A stretch of DNA of 64,000 bases from DATAEE01 sp963725145 (GTDB lineage: Bacteria > Acidobacteriota > Vicinamibacteria > Vicinamibacterales > 2-12-FULL-66-21). Both the position numbers and the translations under genes were made by a program. The notes below the pieces were generated by a model, which searched no databases, was not told the origin of the DNA, and saw only the letters and a list, made by a program, of their open reading frames with translations. Shown piece by piece: positions 38,080-46,673 of this stretch (position 1 is its first letter; each line of letters starts with the position of its first letter). Location: contig CAVRXL010000010.1 of NCBI GenBank assembly GCA_963725145.1, forward strand, positions 186,001 through 250,000, written 5' to 3'.

Positions 38080-39000
38080 TCAGGCGGGCATCACTTTCGT
38101 CACGTATCGCTTCAGCCCGTACCAGGAGTAGTCGAACCGTCCGGCCCGTTCGTAGTTCTCGGCCTCGGCCTCCGACATGTGCCGGCGGAGATCGACGCGG
38201 ATGAGCCGGACGAACTCCTCGCAGCGCTCGTCGTCGGTGAGCGTCGGCCGCGCGACGAGCGCGCGAGCGATGCGGACCCACTCGTCCAGACGATCCATCA
38301 ACTCCCGCATGTGCTCCGCGGCGTCCGAGAAGGGCCCGAAGTGCGTCAGGAAGAGCGTCGCCGGGCGCCACTCGAGGATCTGATCGGCGCTCTGCCGCCA
38401 GGCCGCGACGTCGATATCCGGCGGTGGCGTCGGCGGCACGATGTAGGTGCCTGGCGCGCGGCGGATGCCGGCGACGTCGCCTGCGAAGGCGACGCCGCTG
38501 GCGCGATCGAGGTAGCTCACGTGATGGACGGCGTGGCCGGGCGTGTAGGCCACTTCCAGCTCCCGGCCGCCGCACGAAATGCGCTCTCCACCCGCGAGCG
38601 TGCGCACGCGATCGGCCGGCACGGTCAGGAACTCGCCCCAGAGTGACTCCATCAGATCGCCGTAGAGGCGGCGCGCGCTGGCCAGCAGCTTCGACGGATC
38701 GATCATGTGCGGCGCGCCCACTTCGTGAACGTAGACCTCGATCGACGGGTTCTGCGCGAGCAGGGATCCGGTGGCGCCGGCATGGTCGAGATGGATGTGG
38801 GTCAGGAGGATGGTTCGGATATCCGCGATCGATATCCCTCGCCGCTCCAGCTCCGCGGTCAACGCTGAAAGCGTCGACGTCGGCCCCGGATCGACGAGCG
38901 CAACGCCGCTGACGTCGTGCAGGATGCCCGTCGCGATGATCTGCGCCTTGCCGCGGAATTTGAGGTCGACATAGTCAAGTCCGGCCGCCAGCGTCGTCAT
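38080..39000 (-). CDS. MBL-fold metallohydrolase
   Basis: 306 residues. The metal motif HIHLDH (His68, His70, Asp72, His73) and later His residues (GHAVHHVSYLD, THFGPF) give a complete di-zinc metallo-beta-lactamase fold. The C-terminal 80 residues are helical and family-specific. It is not a lactamase by context. It is divergent from clpS across 79 bases. The stop lies ten bases from the phrase array. Substrate unknown. Confidence 0.88.
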   Translation of the reverse strand: MTTLAAGLDYVDLKFRGKAQIIATGILHDVSGVALVDPGPTSTLSALTAELERRGISIADIRTILLTHIHLDHAGATGSLLAQNPSIEVYVHEVGAPHMIDPSKLLASARRLYGDLMESLWGEFLTVPADRVRTLAGGERISCGGRELEVAYTPGHAVHHVSYLDRASGVAFAGDVAGIRRAPGTYIVPPTPPPDIDVAAWRQSADQILEWRPATLFLTHFGPFSDAAEHMRELMDRLDEWVRIARALVARPTLTDDERCEEFVRLIRVDLRRHMSEAEAENYERAGRFDYSWYGLKRYVTKVMPA

Positions 39001-39079
39001 GAGGCGCAGATTATCTCAGATGCGCGGGCTGGAGACCTTCAGCCCTCAATGGCCCTTCGGCAGTATCATTATTAGAAGG

Positions 39080-39394
39080 ATGGCGGAAGGGGAGCGGCAG
39101 ACAGGCGGCGAGATTCTCGAGCGCACACGGCAGAAGACGAAGGAGCCCGAGCTTTTTCAGGTGGTGCTCCTCAACGACGACTACACGACAATGGAGTTCG
39201 TCATCGAGGTGCTGGAATCGATCTTCAACAAGCCGCCGGCTGAAGCGTTCCGGATCATGATGCACGTGCACACTCAGGGGAAGGGCATGTGCGGTGTGTA
39301 CCCGTTCGAGATCGCCGAAACGAAGGTGGAAACAGTGCACGAGCGGGCAAGAGCCAATGGCTTTCCGTTGAAAGCCACGATGGAGAAAACGTAA
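39080..39394 (+). CDS. clpS: ATP-dependent Clp protease adaptor ClpS
   Basis: 104 residues from ATG with Shine-Dalgarno AGAAGG. The core LFQVVLLNDDYTTMEFVIEVLESIFNKPPAEAFRIMMHVHTQGKG... is the ClpS fold, including the N-degron pocket residues (NDDYTTMEFV and MMHVH). ClpS delivers N-end-rule substrates to ClpA, whose gene is immediately downstream. The two are separated by a 72-base hairpin repeat. Confidence 0.95.
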   Translation: MAEGERQTGGEILERTRQKTKEPELFQVVLLNDDYTTMEFVIEVLESIFNKPPAEAFRIMMHVHTQGKGMCGVYPFEIAETKVETVHERARANGFPLKATMEKT

Positions 39395-39466
39395 CAATGC
39401 TGATTGCTGAATGCTGAGTGTGGATTTCACGCTCTTCATTCAGCACTCAGCAATCAGAATTCCACA
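39395..39466. repeat. CTGA-phrase hairpin between clpS and clpA
   Basis: CTGATTGCTGAATGCTG (39400-39416) pairs with CAGCACTCAGCAATCAG (39441-39457) with one mismatch. It ends ten bases before the clpA ATG, leaving no Shine-Dalgarno. A close relative is at 59382-59449. Confidence 0.85.
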
Positions 39467-41836
39467 ATGTTCAGTACGTCCCTGGAAATCGTCCTCACCA
39501 TTGCCTTTCGCGAGGCGACGTCGCGGCGTCACGCCCATCTGACGCTCGAGCACCTCCTGTACGCCCTCGCGCACGATCCCGACGGCGAACGGATTCTCGC
39601 GGCGTGCGGCGCCGACCTGCCTCGGCTGCGCCGCGAGCTGGACGAATACCTGCATCGGTCGGTCGAGCAGTTCGGGCGCGGCCAGCAGCGCGAGCCGGAT
39701 CAGACGCTCGCGTTCCGCCGGGTGCTGCAGACCGCGGTGCTCCACGTGCAGAGCGCGGGACGGCAGGAGGTCCAGTCGGGGGACGTGCTCGCGGCCATCC
39801 TGCAGCAGCCGAAGTCGTTCGCGGCGCAGGCGCTCGAAGGGCACGGCATCAGCCGGCTCGACATCCTCGAATACATCTCGCACGGCGTCACGAAGGTGCC
39901 GCCGTCGGGCGCCGGCGGCGGCGGCGGCGAGGAGCCCGCGGCGGCCGGTGAAGGACAGGAAGGCCCCGCGACCTCGCGTGATCCGCTTGCCGCGTACGCG
40001 CTCAACCTGACGGACCGAGCGAAAGCCGGAGCGCTCGACCCGCTCATCGGCCGCACGGTGGAGCTGCAGCGAACGCTCGAGATCCTCTGCCGGCGCCGGA
40101 AGAACAACCCGGTGTTCGTCGGGGACGCGGGCGTCGGCAAGACCGCGCTCGCCGAGGGGCTCGCCATCCGCCTGCTCGAGGAGGACGTCCCGACGATCCT
40201 GGAAGGGGCGGAGGTGTTCTCGCTCGACACGGGCGCCTTGCTCGCGGGCACGCGGTTCCGCGGCGACTTCGAGGAGCGATTCAAGGCGGTCATCGGCGCG
40301 CTCGCCAAGCGGCGGCGGCCGATCCTGTTCATCGACGAGATTCACGCCACCGTCGGCGCCGGCGCCACGACCGGCGGGACCATGGACCTCGCAACGCTGA
40401 TCAAGCCGGTCCTCACCGCCGGCGATCTTCGCGTCGTCGGATCGACGACGATCGAGGAGTTCAAGCACATCGAGAAGGATCGCGCGCTCGCGCGGCGGCT
40501 CCAGAAGGTCCAGATCGATGAGCCGTCGATCGAGGAAACGGTCAGGATTCTCAACGGCCTCCGATCGAGGTACGAAGGACACCACGACGTGACGTTCGCG
40601 GAGGGGACGCTGGAGGCGGCCGCCAAGCTCGCGGCGCGGCACCTCCGCGACTATCGTCTCCCCGATTCGGCGATCGACGTGCTCGACGAGGCGGGCGCGA
40701 TGCTGCGCTTGCGAGCGCCTGCGGCCGGCGAGGGTGGCGAGCAGGGAGGGACGGGGGGCACCGAAGCAAGCAAGCCGCCGCCCCGTTCGGTGACCCTCGC
40801 GGACATCGAGCAGGTGGTCGCGCGGATGGCGAAGATTCCGGCGAAGCAGGCCAGCTCGTCGGATCGCCAGCGGCTGCGGTCGCTCGAGGAGGCGCTCGGT
40901 CGCGTGGTCTTCGGCCAGGAAGAGGCCGTGCGCTCGGTCGCGAACGCGATCAAACGCTCGCGCGCGGGGTTGGGTCAGCCGGACAGACCGGCCGGGTGCT
41001 TCCTGTTCACGGGCCCGACCGGCGTCGGCAAGACCGAGCTCGCCAAGCAGCTCGCGATCCATCTGGGCAACGAGTTCATCCGCTACGACATGAGCGAGTA
41101 CATGGAGAAGCACGCGGTGGCGCGGCTGATCGGCGCGCCGCCGGGCTACGTCGGGTTCGAGCAGGGCGGCCTGCTCGTCGACGCGGTGCGCCAGCATCCG
41201 TACTCGGTCGTCCTGCTCGACGAGATCGAGAAGGCGCATCCGGATCTGTACAACATCCTGCTGCAGGTCATGGACCACGCGACGCTGACCGACAACACGG
41301 GGCGCAAGGCGGATTTCCGGCAGACGGTGCTGATCATGACGTCGAACGCGGGCTCGAGGGAGCTGAGCGCGCGCTCGTTCGGTTTCGGCGTCGGCGGCGA
41401 CGCCGCGCGCCAGAAAACGGCGGCCGGACGGTCGAAGAGCGCGGTCGAGCGGGTGTTCAGCCCGGAGTTCCGCAACCGGTTGGATGCGATCGTGACGTTT
41501 TCACCGCTGACGCCGCAGGTGATGGAGACGATCGTCGAGAAGTTCATCCTGCAGCTCGAGGCGCAGCTCTCAGAACGACGAGTGGCGATCTCGCTCGAGC
41601 CCGAGGCGCGCGCCTGGCTCGCGACGAAAGGGTACGACCCGATCTTCGGCGCGCGGCCGCTCGCGCGGGTCATTCAGACCGAGGTTCGCGACAAGCTGAC
41701 TGAAGAGATCCTGTTCGGACAACTCGAGAACGGCGGGACCGTCAACATCAGTCTCCAGGGTGACGCTCTTGCCTTCACCTACACCCAATCACCAATCGTC
41801 AACAATCCTCAATCCCCAATCACCAATCAGCAATAA
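39467..41836 (+). CDS. clpA: ATP-dependent Clp protease ATP-binding subunit ClpA
   Basis: 789 residues from ATG. An N-domain (FSTSLEIVLTIAFREATSRRHAHLTLEHLLYALAHD) is followed by two AAA+ rings with Walker A at 219-226 (GDAGVGKT) and 516-523 (GPTGVGKT), Walker B (LFIDEIH, VLLDEIE) and the SNAG region. This is the ClpA type, without the long middle domain of ClpB. It unfolds ClpS-bound substrates for ClpP. The last ~15 residues (QSPIVNNPQSPITNQQ) are encoded by a CAATC phrase array, so the natural C-terminus has been replaced or extended. Confidence 0.95.
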   Translation: MFSTSLEIVLTIAFREATSRRHAHLTLEHLLYALAHDPDGERILAACGADLPRLRRELDEYLHRSVEQFGRGQQREPDQTLAFRRVLQTAVLHVQSAGRQEVQSGDVLAAILQQPKSFAAQALEGHGISRLDILEYISHGVTKVPPSGAGGGGGEEPAAAGEGQEGPATSRDPLAAYALNLTDRAKAGALDPLIGRTVELQRTLEILCRRRKNNPVFVGDAGVGKTALAEGLAIRLLEEDVPTILEGAEVFSLDTGALLAGTRFRGDFEERFKAVIGALAKRRRPILFIDEIHATVGAGATTGGTMDLATLIKPVLTAGDLRVVGSTTIEEFKHIEKDRALARRLQKVQIDEPSIEETVRILNGLRSRYEGHHDVTFAEGTLEAAAKLAARHLRDYRLPDSAIDVLDEAGAMLRLRAPAAGEGGEQGGTGGTEASKPPPRSVTLADIEQVVARMAKIPAKQASSSDRQRLRSLEEALGRVVFGQEEAVRSVANAIKRSRAGLGQPDRPAGCFLFTGPTGVGKTELAKQLAIHLGNEFIRYDMSEYMEKHAVARLIGAPPGYVGFEQGGLLVDAVRQHPYSVVLLDEIEKAHPDLYNILLQVMDHATLTDNTGRKADFRQTVLIMTSNAGSRELSARSFGFGVGGDAARQKTAAGRSKSAVERVFSPEFRNRLDAIVTFSPLTPQVMETIVEKFILQLEAQLSERRVAISLEPEARAWLATKGYDPIFGARPLARVIQTEVRDKLTEEILFGQLENGGTVNISLQGDALAFTYTQSPIVNNPQSPITNQQ

Positions 41837-41867
41837 ATCCACAATCTCCAATCCACAATCGGCAATG
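41785..41867. repeat. CAATC-only phrase array overlapping the end of clpA
   Basis: CAATCACC, CAATCGTC, CAATCCTC and CAATCCCC phrases, about 80 bases, without a GATTG half. The clpA stop (TAA at 41834-41836) lies inside. Confidence 0.8.
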
Positions 41868-41875
41868 GGCAGACA

Positions 41876-41982
41876 TCACGCCCCGGCAGCCCTGAAGGGC
41901 TGCGCTACGAACTCACGCCCCGGCAGCCCTAAAGGGCTGCGCTACGAACTCACGCCCCGGCAGCCCTAAAGGGCTGCGCTAC
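41876..41982. repeat. Three 37-base tandem copies of a palindromic repeat unit (GCAGCCCT stem family)
   Basis: GGCAGCCCTAAAGGGCTGC plus GCTAC occurs at 41885-41908, 41922-41945 and 41959-41982. The copies are spaced 37 bases apart by an identical spacer, GAACTCACGCCCC. The first copy has TGA in the turn. The last GCTAC gives the TAG stop of the minus-strand gene. Confidence 0.95.
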
Positions 41983-42572
41983 TCCTTCTGTCGCACCACG
42001 GCGCTGCGCAGCTGGTGAAGCGCGAGCGTCTCCGAGCTGAGCTGCTTGCTCATGTAGACTTTTGACTCGCGGTTGTCCGCGTGCGGCTCGTACTTGATGA
42101 CGTCGAACCGGAGCGCGTCGAGCACCGCGCGCATGTTGTAGAACTTGTTCTTGGTCTTCGCGACGAACTCGTGGAAGCCGGATGAGACGGCCCAGGCCTC
42201 CTGCTCCTCCGTCAGCGCTCGAAAATGGCCCTGCCCCCGCCAGTCGCTGCGCGTGCCCCCGATCCACTGATAGAGCACGCGTCGGCCGTCGAACGCGACC
42301 CCGCCGCGCAGGCGCGCCACCAGGTCCGCCAGCTTCCGCTCGGTTTCGTACGGCTTGATCTCGTGCGCCACCTTGAAGGACACGGGCACGACGGTGTCCG
42401 GATCGTCCGGCAGCGGCGCGACCGCCATGAGGATCAGATGCGCGCGGCCGCTGAGACGATCGACGATTTCTTCAGCGCTTTTCCGTCTCCGGAACTCGCC
42501 GAAGAACTCCTCGATGTACTGGATCTCGAGCGCCCCCTGCCGGAGCGAGTACTGCCTGACCAGGTGTGACAA
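41979..42572 (-). CDS. GNAT-like acyltransferase, hypothetical
   Basis: 197 residues. The central part (VVPVSFKVAHEIKPYETERKLADLVARL) and WRGQGHFRALTEEQEAWAVSSGFHEFVAKTKNKFYNMRAVLDALRFDVIKYE have the shape of a GNAT acetyltransferase. The acetyl-CoA loop would be RGQGHF, and the closing NMRAVLDALRF helix-strand is typical of motif B. The acceptor cannot be told. Its stop codon is the CTAC edge of the tandem palindromic repeats. It is divergent from the M28 peptidase gene. Confidence 0.65.
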   Translation of the reverse strand: MSHLVRQYSLRQGALEIQYIEEFFGEFRRRKSAEEIVDRLSGRAHLILMAVAPLPDDPDTVVPVSFKVAHEIKPYETERKLADLVARLRGGVAFDGRRVLYQWIGGTRSDWRGQGHFRALTEEQEAWAVSSGFHEFVAKTKNKFYNMRAVLDALRFDVIKYEPHADNRESKVYMSKQLSSETLALHQLRSAVVRQKE

Positions 42573-42605
42573 GGCAGAAGGATTTTAATAGAGGATAATG
42601 TTCGA

Positions 42606-44246
42606 ATGATGCGGATTAATTGCCTGCTCGCACCGGCCGTTCTCGCCCTGGCGGCCGGCGTCTCGGCGCAGACCCTCCCCCGAATCGAGGCGGCGGCGAT
42701 TCTCACCCACATCAAGGTCCTCGCGTCCGACGAGTACGAAGGGCGCGCGCCCGGGACGCCGGGAGAGGAGCGGACGGTCAAATACCTGATCGACCAGTTC
42801 CAGAAGCTGGGCCTGAAGCCGGGAAACACGAACGGAACCTATATCCAGAACGTGCCCTTGGTCGGCATCACGCCCGACCCGTCGATGGCGCTGACGTTTG
42901 AGAAGGGGCCCCAGGCCGACACCCTGAAGTTCAAGGAGGACTTCGTCGCCTGGACCAAGCGGGTCTCGGACTCGGCCGTCCTGGACGGCTCCGAGCTCGT
43001 GTTCGTCGGCTACGGCATCGAGGCGCCCGAGTTCACGTGGGACGATTACAAGGGCGTCGATCTCAAGGGCAAGACGATGGTCGTGCTGATCAACGACCCG
43101 CCGCTCCCCGACGAAAAGATGTTCGGCGGCAAGGCGATGACCTACTACGGCCGCTGGACCTACAAGTTCGAGACCGGCGCGAAGAAAGGAGCCGCCGGGA
43201 TCCTGATCGTGCACGAGACGATTCCCGCCGGCTATCCCTTCTCGGTGATCCAGAGCAGCTCGGGCGAGCGGTTCGACCTCGTGACGCCGGACAAGAACAT
43301 GTGGCGGGCATCCGTCGAGGGTTGGATCTCGCTGGAACGGGCCAAACAGCTCTTCGCGAAGGCCGGCCAGGATTTCGACGCGCTCAAGGCCCGGGCCGCG
43401 ACACGCGAGTTCAAGCCCGTGCCGCTCGGCGTCACGGCCAGCTTACGGATCAAGAACAAGCTCCGGACGCTCGACTCCCGCAACGTCGTCGCGAAGCTGG
43501 AAGGCGCCGATCCGAAGCTCAAGGACGAGTACGTCGTGTACACGGCGCACTGGGATCACCTGGGCGTAGGCCCCGAGGTGAAGGGAGACAAGATCTACAA
43601 CGGCGCGCTCGACAACGCCTCGGGGACGGGAGGCCTCCTCGAGATCGCGCGCGCCTTCACGCAGGCGAAGCCGGCGCCGAAGCGGTCCATCCTCTTTCTC
43701 GCGGTCACCGCGGAAGAACAAGGCCTGCTGGGATCCCAGTACTACTCCGTCGCGCCGATCTACCCGCTTGCGAAGACGCTCGCGAACATGAACATCGACG
43801 GCATGAACCTGCACGGCCGAACGAAGGACGTGACCGTCATCGGCATGGGCGCGTCGGACCTCGACGACTATCTCAAGGCGGCCGCCGCCGAGCATGGGCG
43901 CACGCTGAAACCCGATCCGGAATCGGAGAAGGGCTTCTACTACCGGTCCGACCACTTCAATTTCGCCAAGCAGGGCGTGCCGGCGCTCTACATCGACGAT
44001 GGAACCGAGTTCATCGGCAAGCCGGCCGATTTCGGCATGAAAGCGCGCGAGCGGTACAACAAGGAGGACTACCACGCGCCGTCCGACGAGGTGAAGCCGG
44101 ACTGGGACTTGTCTGGCGCCGCCGAAGACGCGCAGCTCTTTCTTGTGGTCGGCTATCGGGTGGCGAACACCGCGAAGTATCCCGAGTGGAAGCCGGGTAA
44201 CGAGTTCAGGGCTGTTCGGGAAAGGCAGCTTCGCGGTACACCCTGA
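42606..44246 (+). CDS. Secreted M28-family zinc aminopeptidase
   Basis: 546 residues (second ATG at 42609). Signal peptide LLAPAVLALAAGVSAQ. A protease-associated insert domain lies at about 150-290. The M28 metal ligands appear in order: HWDHLG, NGALDNASGTGG, AEEQGLLGSQYY, IDGMN and a final His in YHAPSDE. This is a complete di-zinc exopeptidase that acts outside the cytoplasm on peptides. The AT-rich leader (TTTTAATAGAGGATAATG) holds a GATAAT box at 42594-42599, though without a well-spaced -35. Confidence 0.9.
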   Translation: MMRINCLLAPAVLALAAGVSAQTLPRIEAAAILTHIKVLASDEYEGRAPGTPGEERTVKYLIDQFQKLGLKPGNTNGTYIQNVPLVGITPDPSMALTFEKGPQADTLKFKEDFVAWTKRVSDSAVLDGSELVFVGYGIEAPEFTWDDYKGVDLKGKTMVVLINDPPLPDEKMFGGKAMTYYGRWTYKFETGAKKGAAGILIVHETIPAGYPFSVIQSSSGERFDLVTPDKNMWRASVEGWISLERAKQLFAKAGQDFDALKARAATREFKPVPLGVTASLRIKNKLRTLDSRNVVAKLEGADPKLKDEYVVYTAHWDHLGVGPEVKGDKIYNGALDNASGTGGLLEIARAFTQAKPAPKRSILFLAVTAEEQGLLGSQYYSVAPIYPLAKTLANMNIDGMNLHGRTKDVTVIGMGASDLDDYLKAAAAEHGRTLKPDPESEKGFYYRSDHFNFAKQGVPALYIDDGTEFIGKPADFGMKARERYNKEDYHAPSDEVKPDWDLSGAAEDAQLFLVVGYRVANTAKYPEWKPGNEFRAVRERQLRGTP

Positions 44247-45983
44247 TCAGAAGCCTCCTCCCCCACCGCCCCCGAACCCGCCGCCACTCGATCCACCGCC
44301 GCCGAACCCGGATCCGCCCGAGCTGCGCGGCGCCGACGCCATGGTCGTCGCTGCCACGGCCGACATCCGGCCCAGGTCGCTCGTGAGCGTCGCCGGCCGG
44401 AACATGTGCACGCCGCCCGGCCCGCCGTACCAGTCTGGCGGCTTGTTGTAGATCCCCTCGAACGCCTTCGCCCAGCTCGCCTCGACGCCGAGCGCCATCG
44501 CGTACGGCAGGAACTTCTCGAACATCTCGGGCGTCTTGACGATGCGGTTCAGCCGATCGCCTTCGACGCGCGAGAGGAATTCCTGAAAGCCCAGTACCTT
44601 TTCGAGCTCGCGCGTGCCGCGGATCGTCCGCGACGGCATGTAGTATCCGAACAGCGCGACGATCAGCGCTGACAGGATCCCCGCGATGATCGCGCTCGCC
44701 GGCTGCATGCCGAGCCAGCTCATGAAGGCGACGCACGCGAATGCGATCACGACGCCGAACGCGATGCCGCCGAAGATGTACCCCATCCGCACGCGATCGG
44801 GCCGCCCCGTGTAGAACCCCCCGTCGACGAGCAGCTTGTACTGCATATCCTTGAGGCCCGGCAGGTGCTTGTAGAACTTGTTCTTCAGCGACGACAGGCG
44901 CACCATGTCCGGCTGCTCGGGGTTCCAGGAGAACATCGCCGCGAGCATGCTGGACTCGTGCGGCTTCAGCGCCTGCCAGTCGGTGCGGGCCTTCTTGAGC
45001 GTGAACAGGTAGTCTTTGCTGCTGAACAGCCCGAAGAATCCCTCGTCCTCCGCGACGTCGATCCGCAGGTAGCCCCGCACGGCCAGATCGACGAGTGTGG
45101 AGGTCAGGTCGCGCATGTCGGGCGTTCCGTCGACGAGCGTGCCGAGCTCGGCCGGCGACATCCCGTCCGGCGGCTCGTAGCGCGTCTGAACGGGCGCCAG
45201 ATCCGGATCGCGTCCGCGTCTGCTCCAGAGCCGCCACATGCCGACGAAGACGAGGGGCGGAATCAGCAGCGGCAGGTTGCTCAGCGCCGTGTCCCGCACG
45301 CGGTCGACGGCCGTCGGCCGCTGGACGACCCCCGGGTCCCAGCCGACGACCGCAGTCAGCCCTTCCCTGAAGGACAACCCCGTCGTCGTCTTGATGCGCA
45401 CTGAAGGTGGCTCGATCGCGACGGTCGCGTCCTTGTCCGTGGAGCCGTAGCCGCCGGTGAACGCCGCCGCGCGGATCCCGGTCGCGCCCGCCGGCAGCCG
45501 AATCTCGGCCGATGCGGACTGGATGGGCACGTCCCACTCGTCGCCGGTGACGTTCCAATAGAGCTCGTCGTGCTCGTCGAAAAAGCGAAGGCCGTTCGCG
45601 ACGCGGTAGCGGATGACGACGGTCTTCGTCGTATCCCGCGCGCCCGGCACCCAGATCTTCAGCTTCCGATAGTGCCGTTCGCGGCTGCTTTCCCACTTGA
45701 GGGCGTCCCCGGACCCGTCGGTGACGGAATCGACCGTGAGACGCAGCGTGTAGTTCAGGCCCTGCGGCGTGCGGTACTCGACCGGAATCGTGCGAAAGAT
45801 GCCGTTCCAGGATCCGGTGAACGTCGGCTGGATGACCTCTTCGACGGTAATCGACCCGTCGGCCGCGACGGCGATCGTCGCGTCGAATCGGTCGATGACG
45901 AGGGTGCGTTGCGCGAGGGTGGGGGCGCTGGCGAGAAGCAGGATGCCAAGTGCCAGGGCTGCGCGGCGGGCGCAGACGAACAA
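44247..45983 (-). CDS. DUF2207 membrane protein with glycine-rich tail
   Basis: 578 residues from TTG. Signal peptide (AALALGILLLASAPTLAQ). A periplasmic DUF2207 domain (LVIDRFDATIAVAADGSITVEEVIQPTFTGSWNGIFRTIP) is followed by helices at about 240-255 and 400-445, and a Gly/Ser-rich C-terminus ending SSGGGFGGGGGGGF. This domain set is common next to LemA genes, as here. It acts in the envelope, probably with LemA, but its biochemical function is unknown. Confidence 0.88.
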   Translation of the reverse strand: MFVCARRAALALGILLLASAPTLAQRTLVIDRFDATIAVAADGSITVEEVIQPTFTGSWNGIFRTIPVEYRTPQGLNYTLRLTVDSVTDGSGDALKWESSRERHYRKLKIWVPGARDTTKTVVIRYRVANGLRFFDEHDELYWNVTGDEWDVPIQSASAEIRLPAGATGIRAAAFTGGYGSTDKDATVAIEPPSVRIKTTTGLSFREGLTAVVGWDPGVVQRPTAVDRVRDTALSNLPLLIPPLVFVGMWRLWSRRGRDPDLAPVQTRYEPPDGMSPAELGTLVDGTPDMRDLTSTLVDLAVRGYLRIDVAEDEGFFGLFSSKDYLFTLKKARTDWQALKPHESSMLAAMFSWNPEQPDMVRLSSLKNKFYKHLPGLKDMQYKLLVDGGFYTGRPDRVRMGYIFGGIAFGVVIAFACVAFMSWLGMQPASAIIAGILSALIVALFGYYMPSRTIRGTRELEKVLGFQEFLSRVEGDRLNRIVKTPEMFEKFLPYAMALGVEASWAKAFEGIYNKPPDWYGGPGGVHMFRPATLTSDLGRMSAVAATTMASAPRSSGGSGFGGGGSSGGGFGGGGGGGF

Positions 45984-45984
45984 C

Positions 45985-46539
45985 TTAGAAACTCACCCGC
46001 GGCGCCTCGCGCTGCGCCGCGTCCGGCACCTCGAAGAACTCCCTGTTCTTGAAGCCGAAGAGCCCCGCGACGATGTTCGACGGGAAAACCTGGATCTTGG
46101 TGTTGAGGTCGCGTACGACGGCGTTGTAGTAGCGGCGCGCGTTCTGGACGGCTTCCTCGATCTGCGCGAGCGTGTTCTGGAGTGCGGAGAAGTTCTCCGT
46201 GGCGCGGAGCTGCGGATACGCCTCGGCGAGCGCGAAGAGACCCCGCAGCGCGCTGGTCAGCGCCCCCTCGGCCTGGCCGCGCTCTGCCGGGCCGGCGCCC
46301 TGGACGGAGACGGCCTTCGACCTCGCGTTGATCACCGCTTCGAGCGTCTGCCGCTCGTGGCCGGCATACCCCTTCACGGTCTCGACGACGTTCGGGATGA
46401 GGTCGTGGCGGCGCTTGAGCTGAACGTCGATGTCCGACCAGGCGTTATCCGCCTGGACTTTCAGCTTCACCAGGCCGTTGTAGATGCCGATGACGGCCAC
46501 GGCCACCACCGCCAGAATGCCAAGGACAATCAGGGTCAT
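45985..46539 (-). CDS. lemA: LemA family protein
   Basis: 184 residues. An N-terminal helix (LIVLGILAVVAVAVIGIYNGLVKL) then a helical-bundle domain with the family motif NAWSDIDVQLKRRHDLIPNVVETVKGYAGHE and FPSNIVAGLFGFKNREFFEV. A short periplasmic or cytoplasmic bundle of unknown function. It heads a two-gene operon with the DUF2207 gene, which starts two bases after its stop. Palindromic repeats lie 11 bases upstream of the start. Confidence 0.92.
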   Translation of the reverse strand: MTLIVLGILAVVAVAVIGIYNGLVKLKVQADNAWSDIDVQLKRRHDLIPNVVETVKGYAGHERQTLEAVINARSKAVSVQGAGPAERGQAEGALTSALRGLFALAEAYPQLRATENFSALQNTLAQIEEAVQNARRYYNAVVRDLNTKIQVFPSNIVAGLFGFKNREFFEVPDAAQREAPRVSF

Positions 46540-46549
46540 CGTTCCTCAC

Positions 46550-46623
46550 GGCAGCCCTGAAGGGCTGCGCTACGGGGCTGCGCTACGTTCTTACGCCGAA
46601 GCACCCCTGAAGTGGTGCGCTAC
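46550..46623. repeat. Cluster of palindromic repeat copies upstream of lemA and ADOP 3
   Basis: One full GGCAGCCCTGAAGGGCTGC-GCTAC (46550-46573), one half copy (GGGCTGCGCTAC, 46575-46586) and one degenerate copy with stem GCACC/GGTGC (46601-46623). The third shows paired base changes on both arms. Confidence 0.85.
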
Positions 46624-46673
46624 ATCTTTTATATGGGCGTAGATGAAAGTATGCCAAGATATTCTAGGTAACG

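Noticed and set aside
41876..41982. Possible CRISPR array (three 37-base regular repeats)
   Set aside because: The spacers are identical 13-base sequences, the repeat unit is the common dispersed palindrome, and no cas gene is nearby.
42591..42611. Shared GTTCGAATGATG at the starts of the M28 peptidase and histidine kinase genes (also 57429-57440)
   Set aside because: Only 12 bases, not palindromic, and seen twice. Chance similarity around start codons is sufficient.
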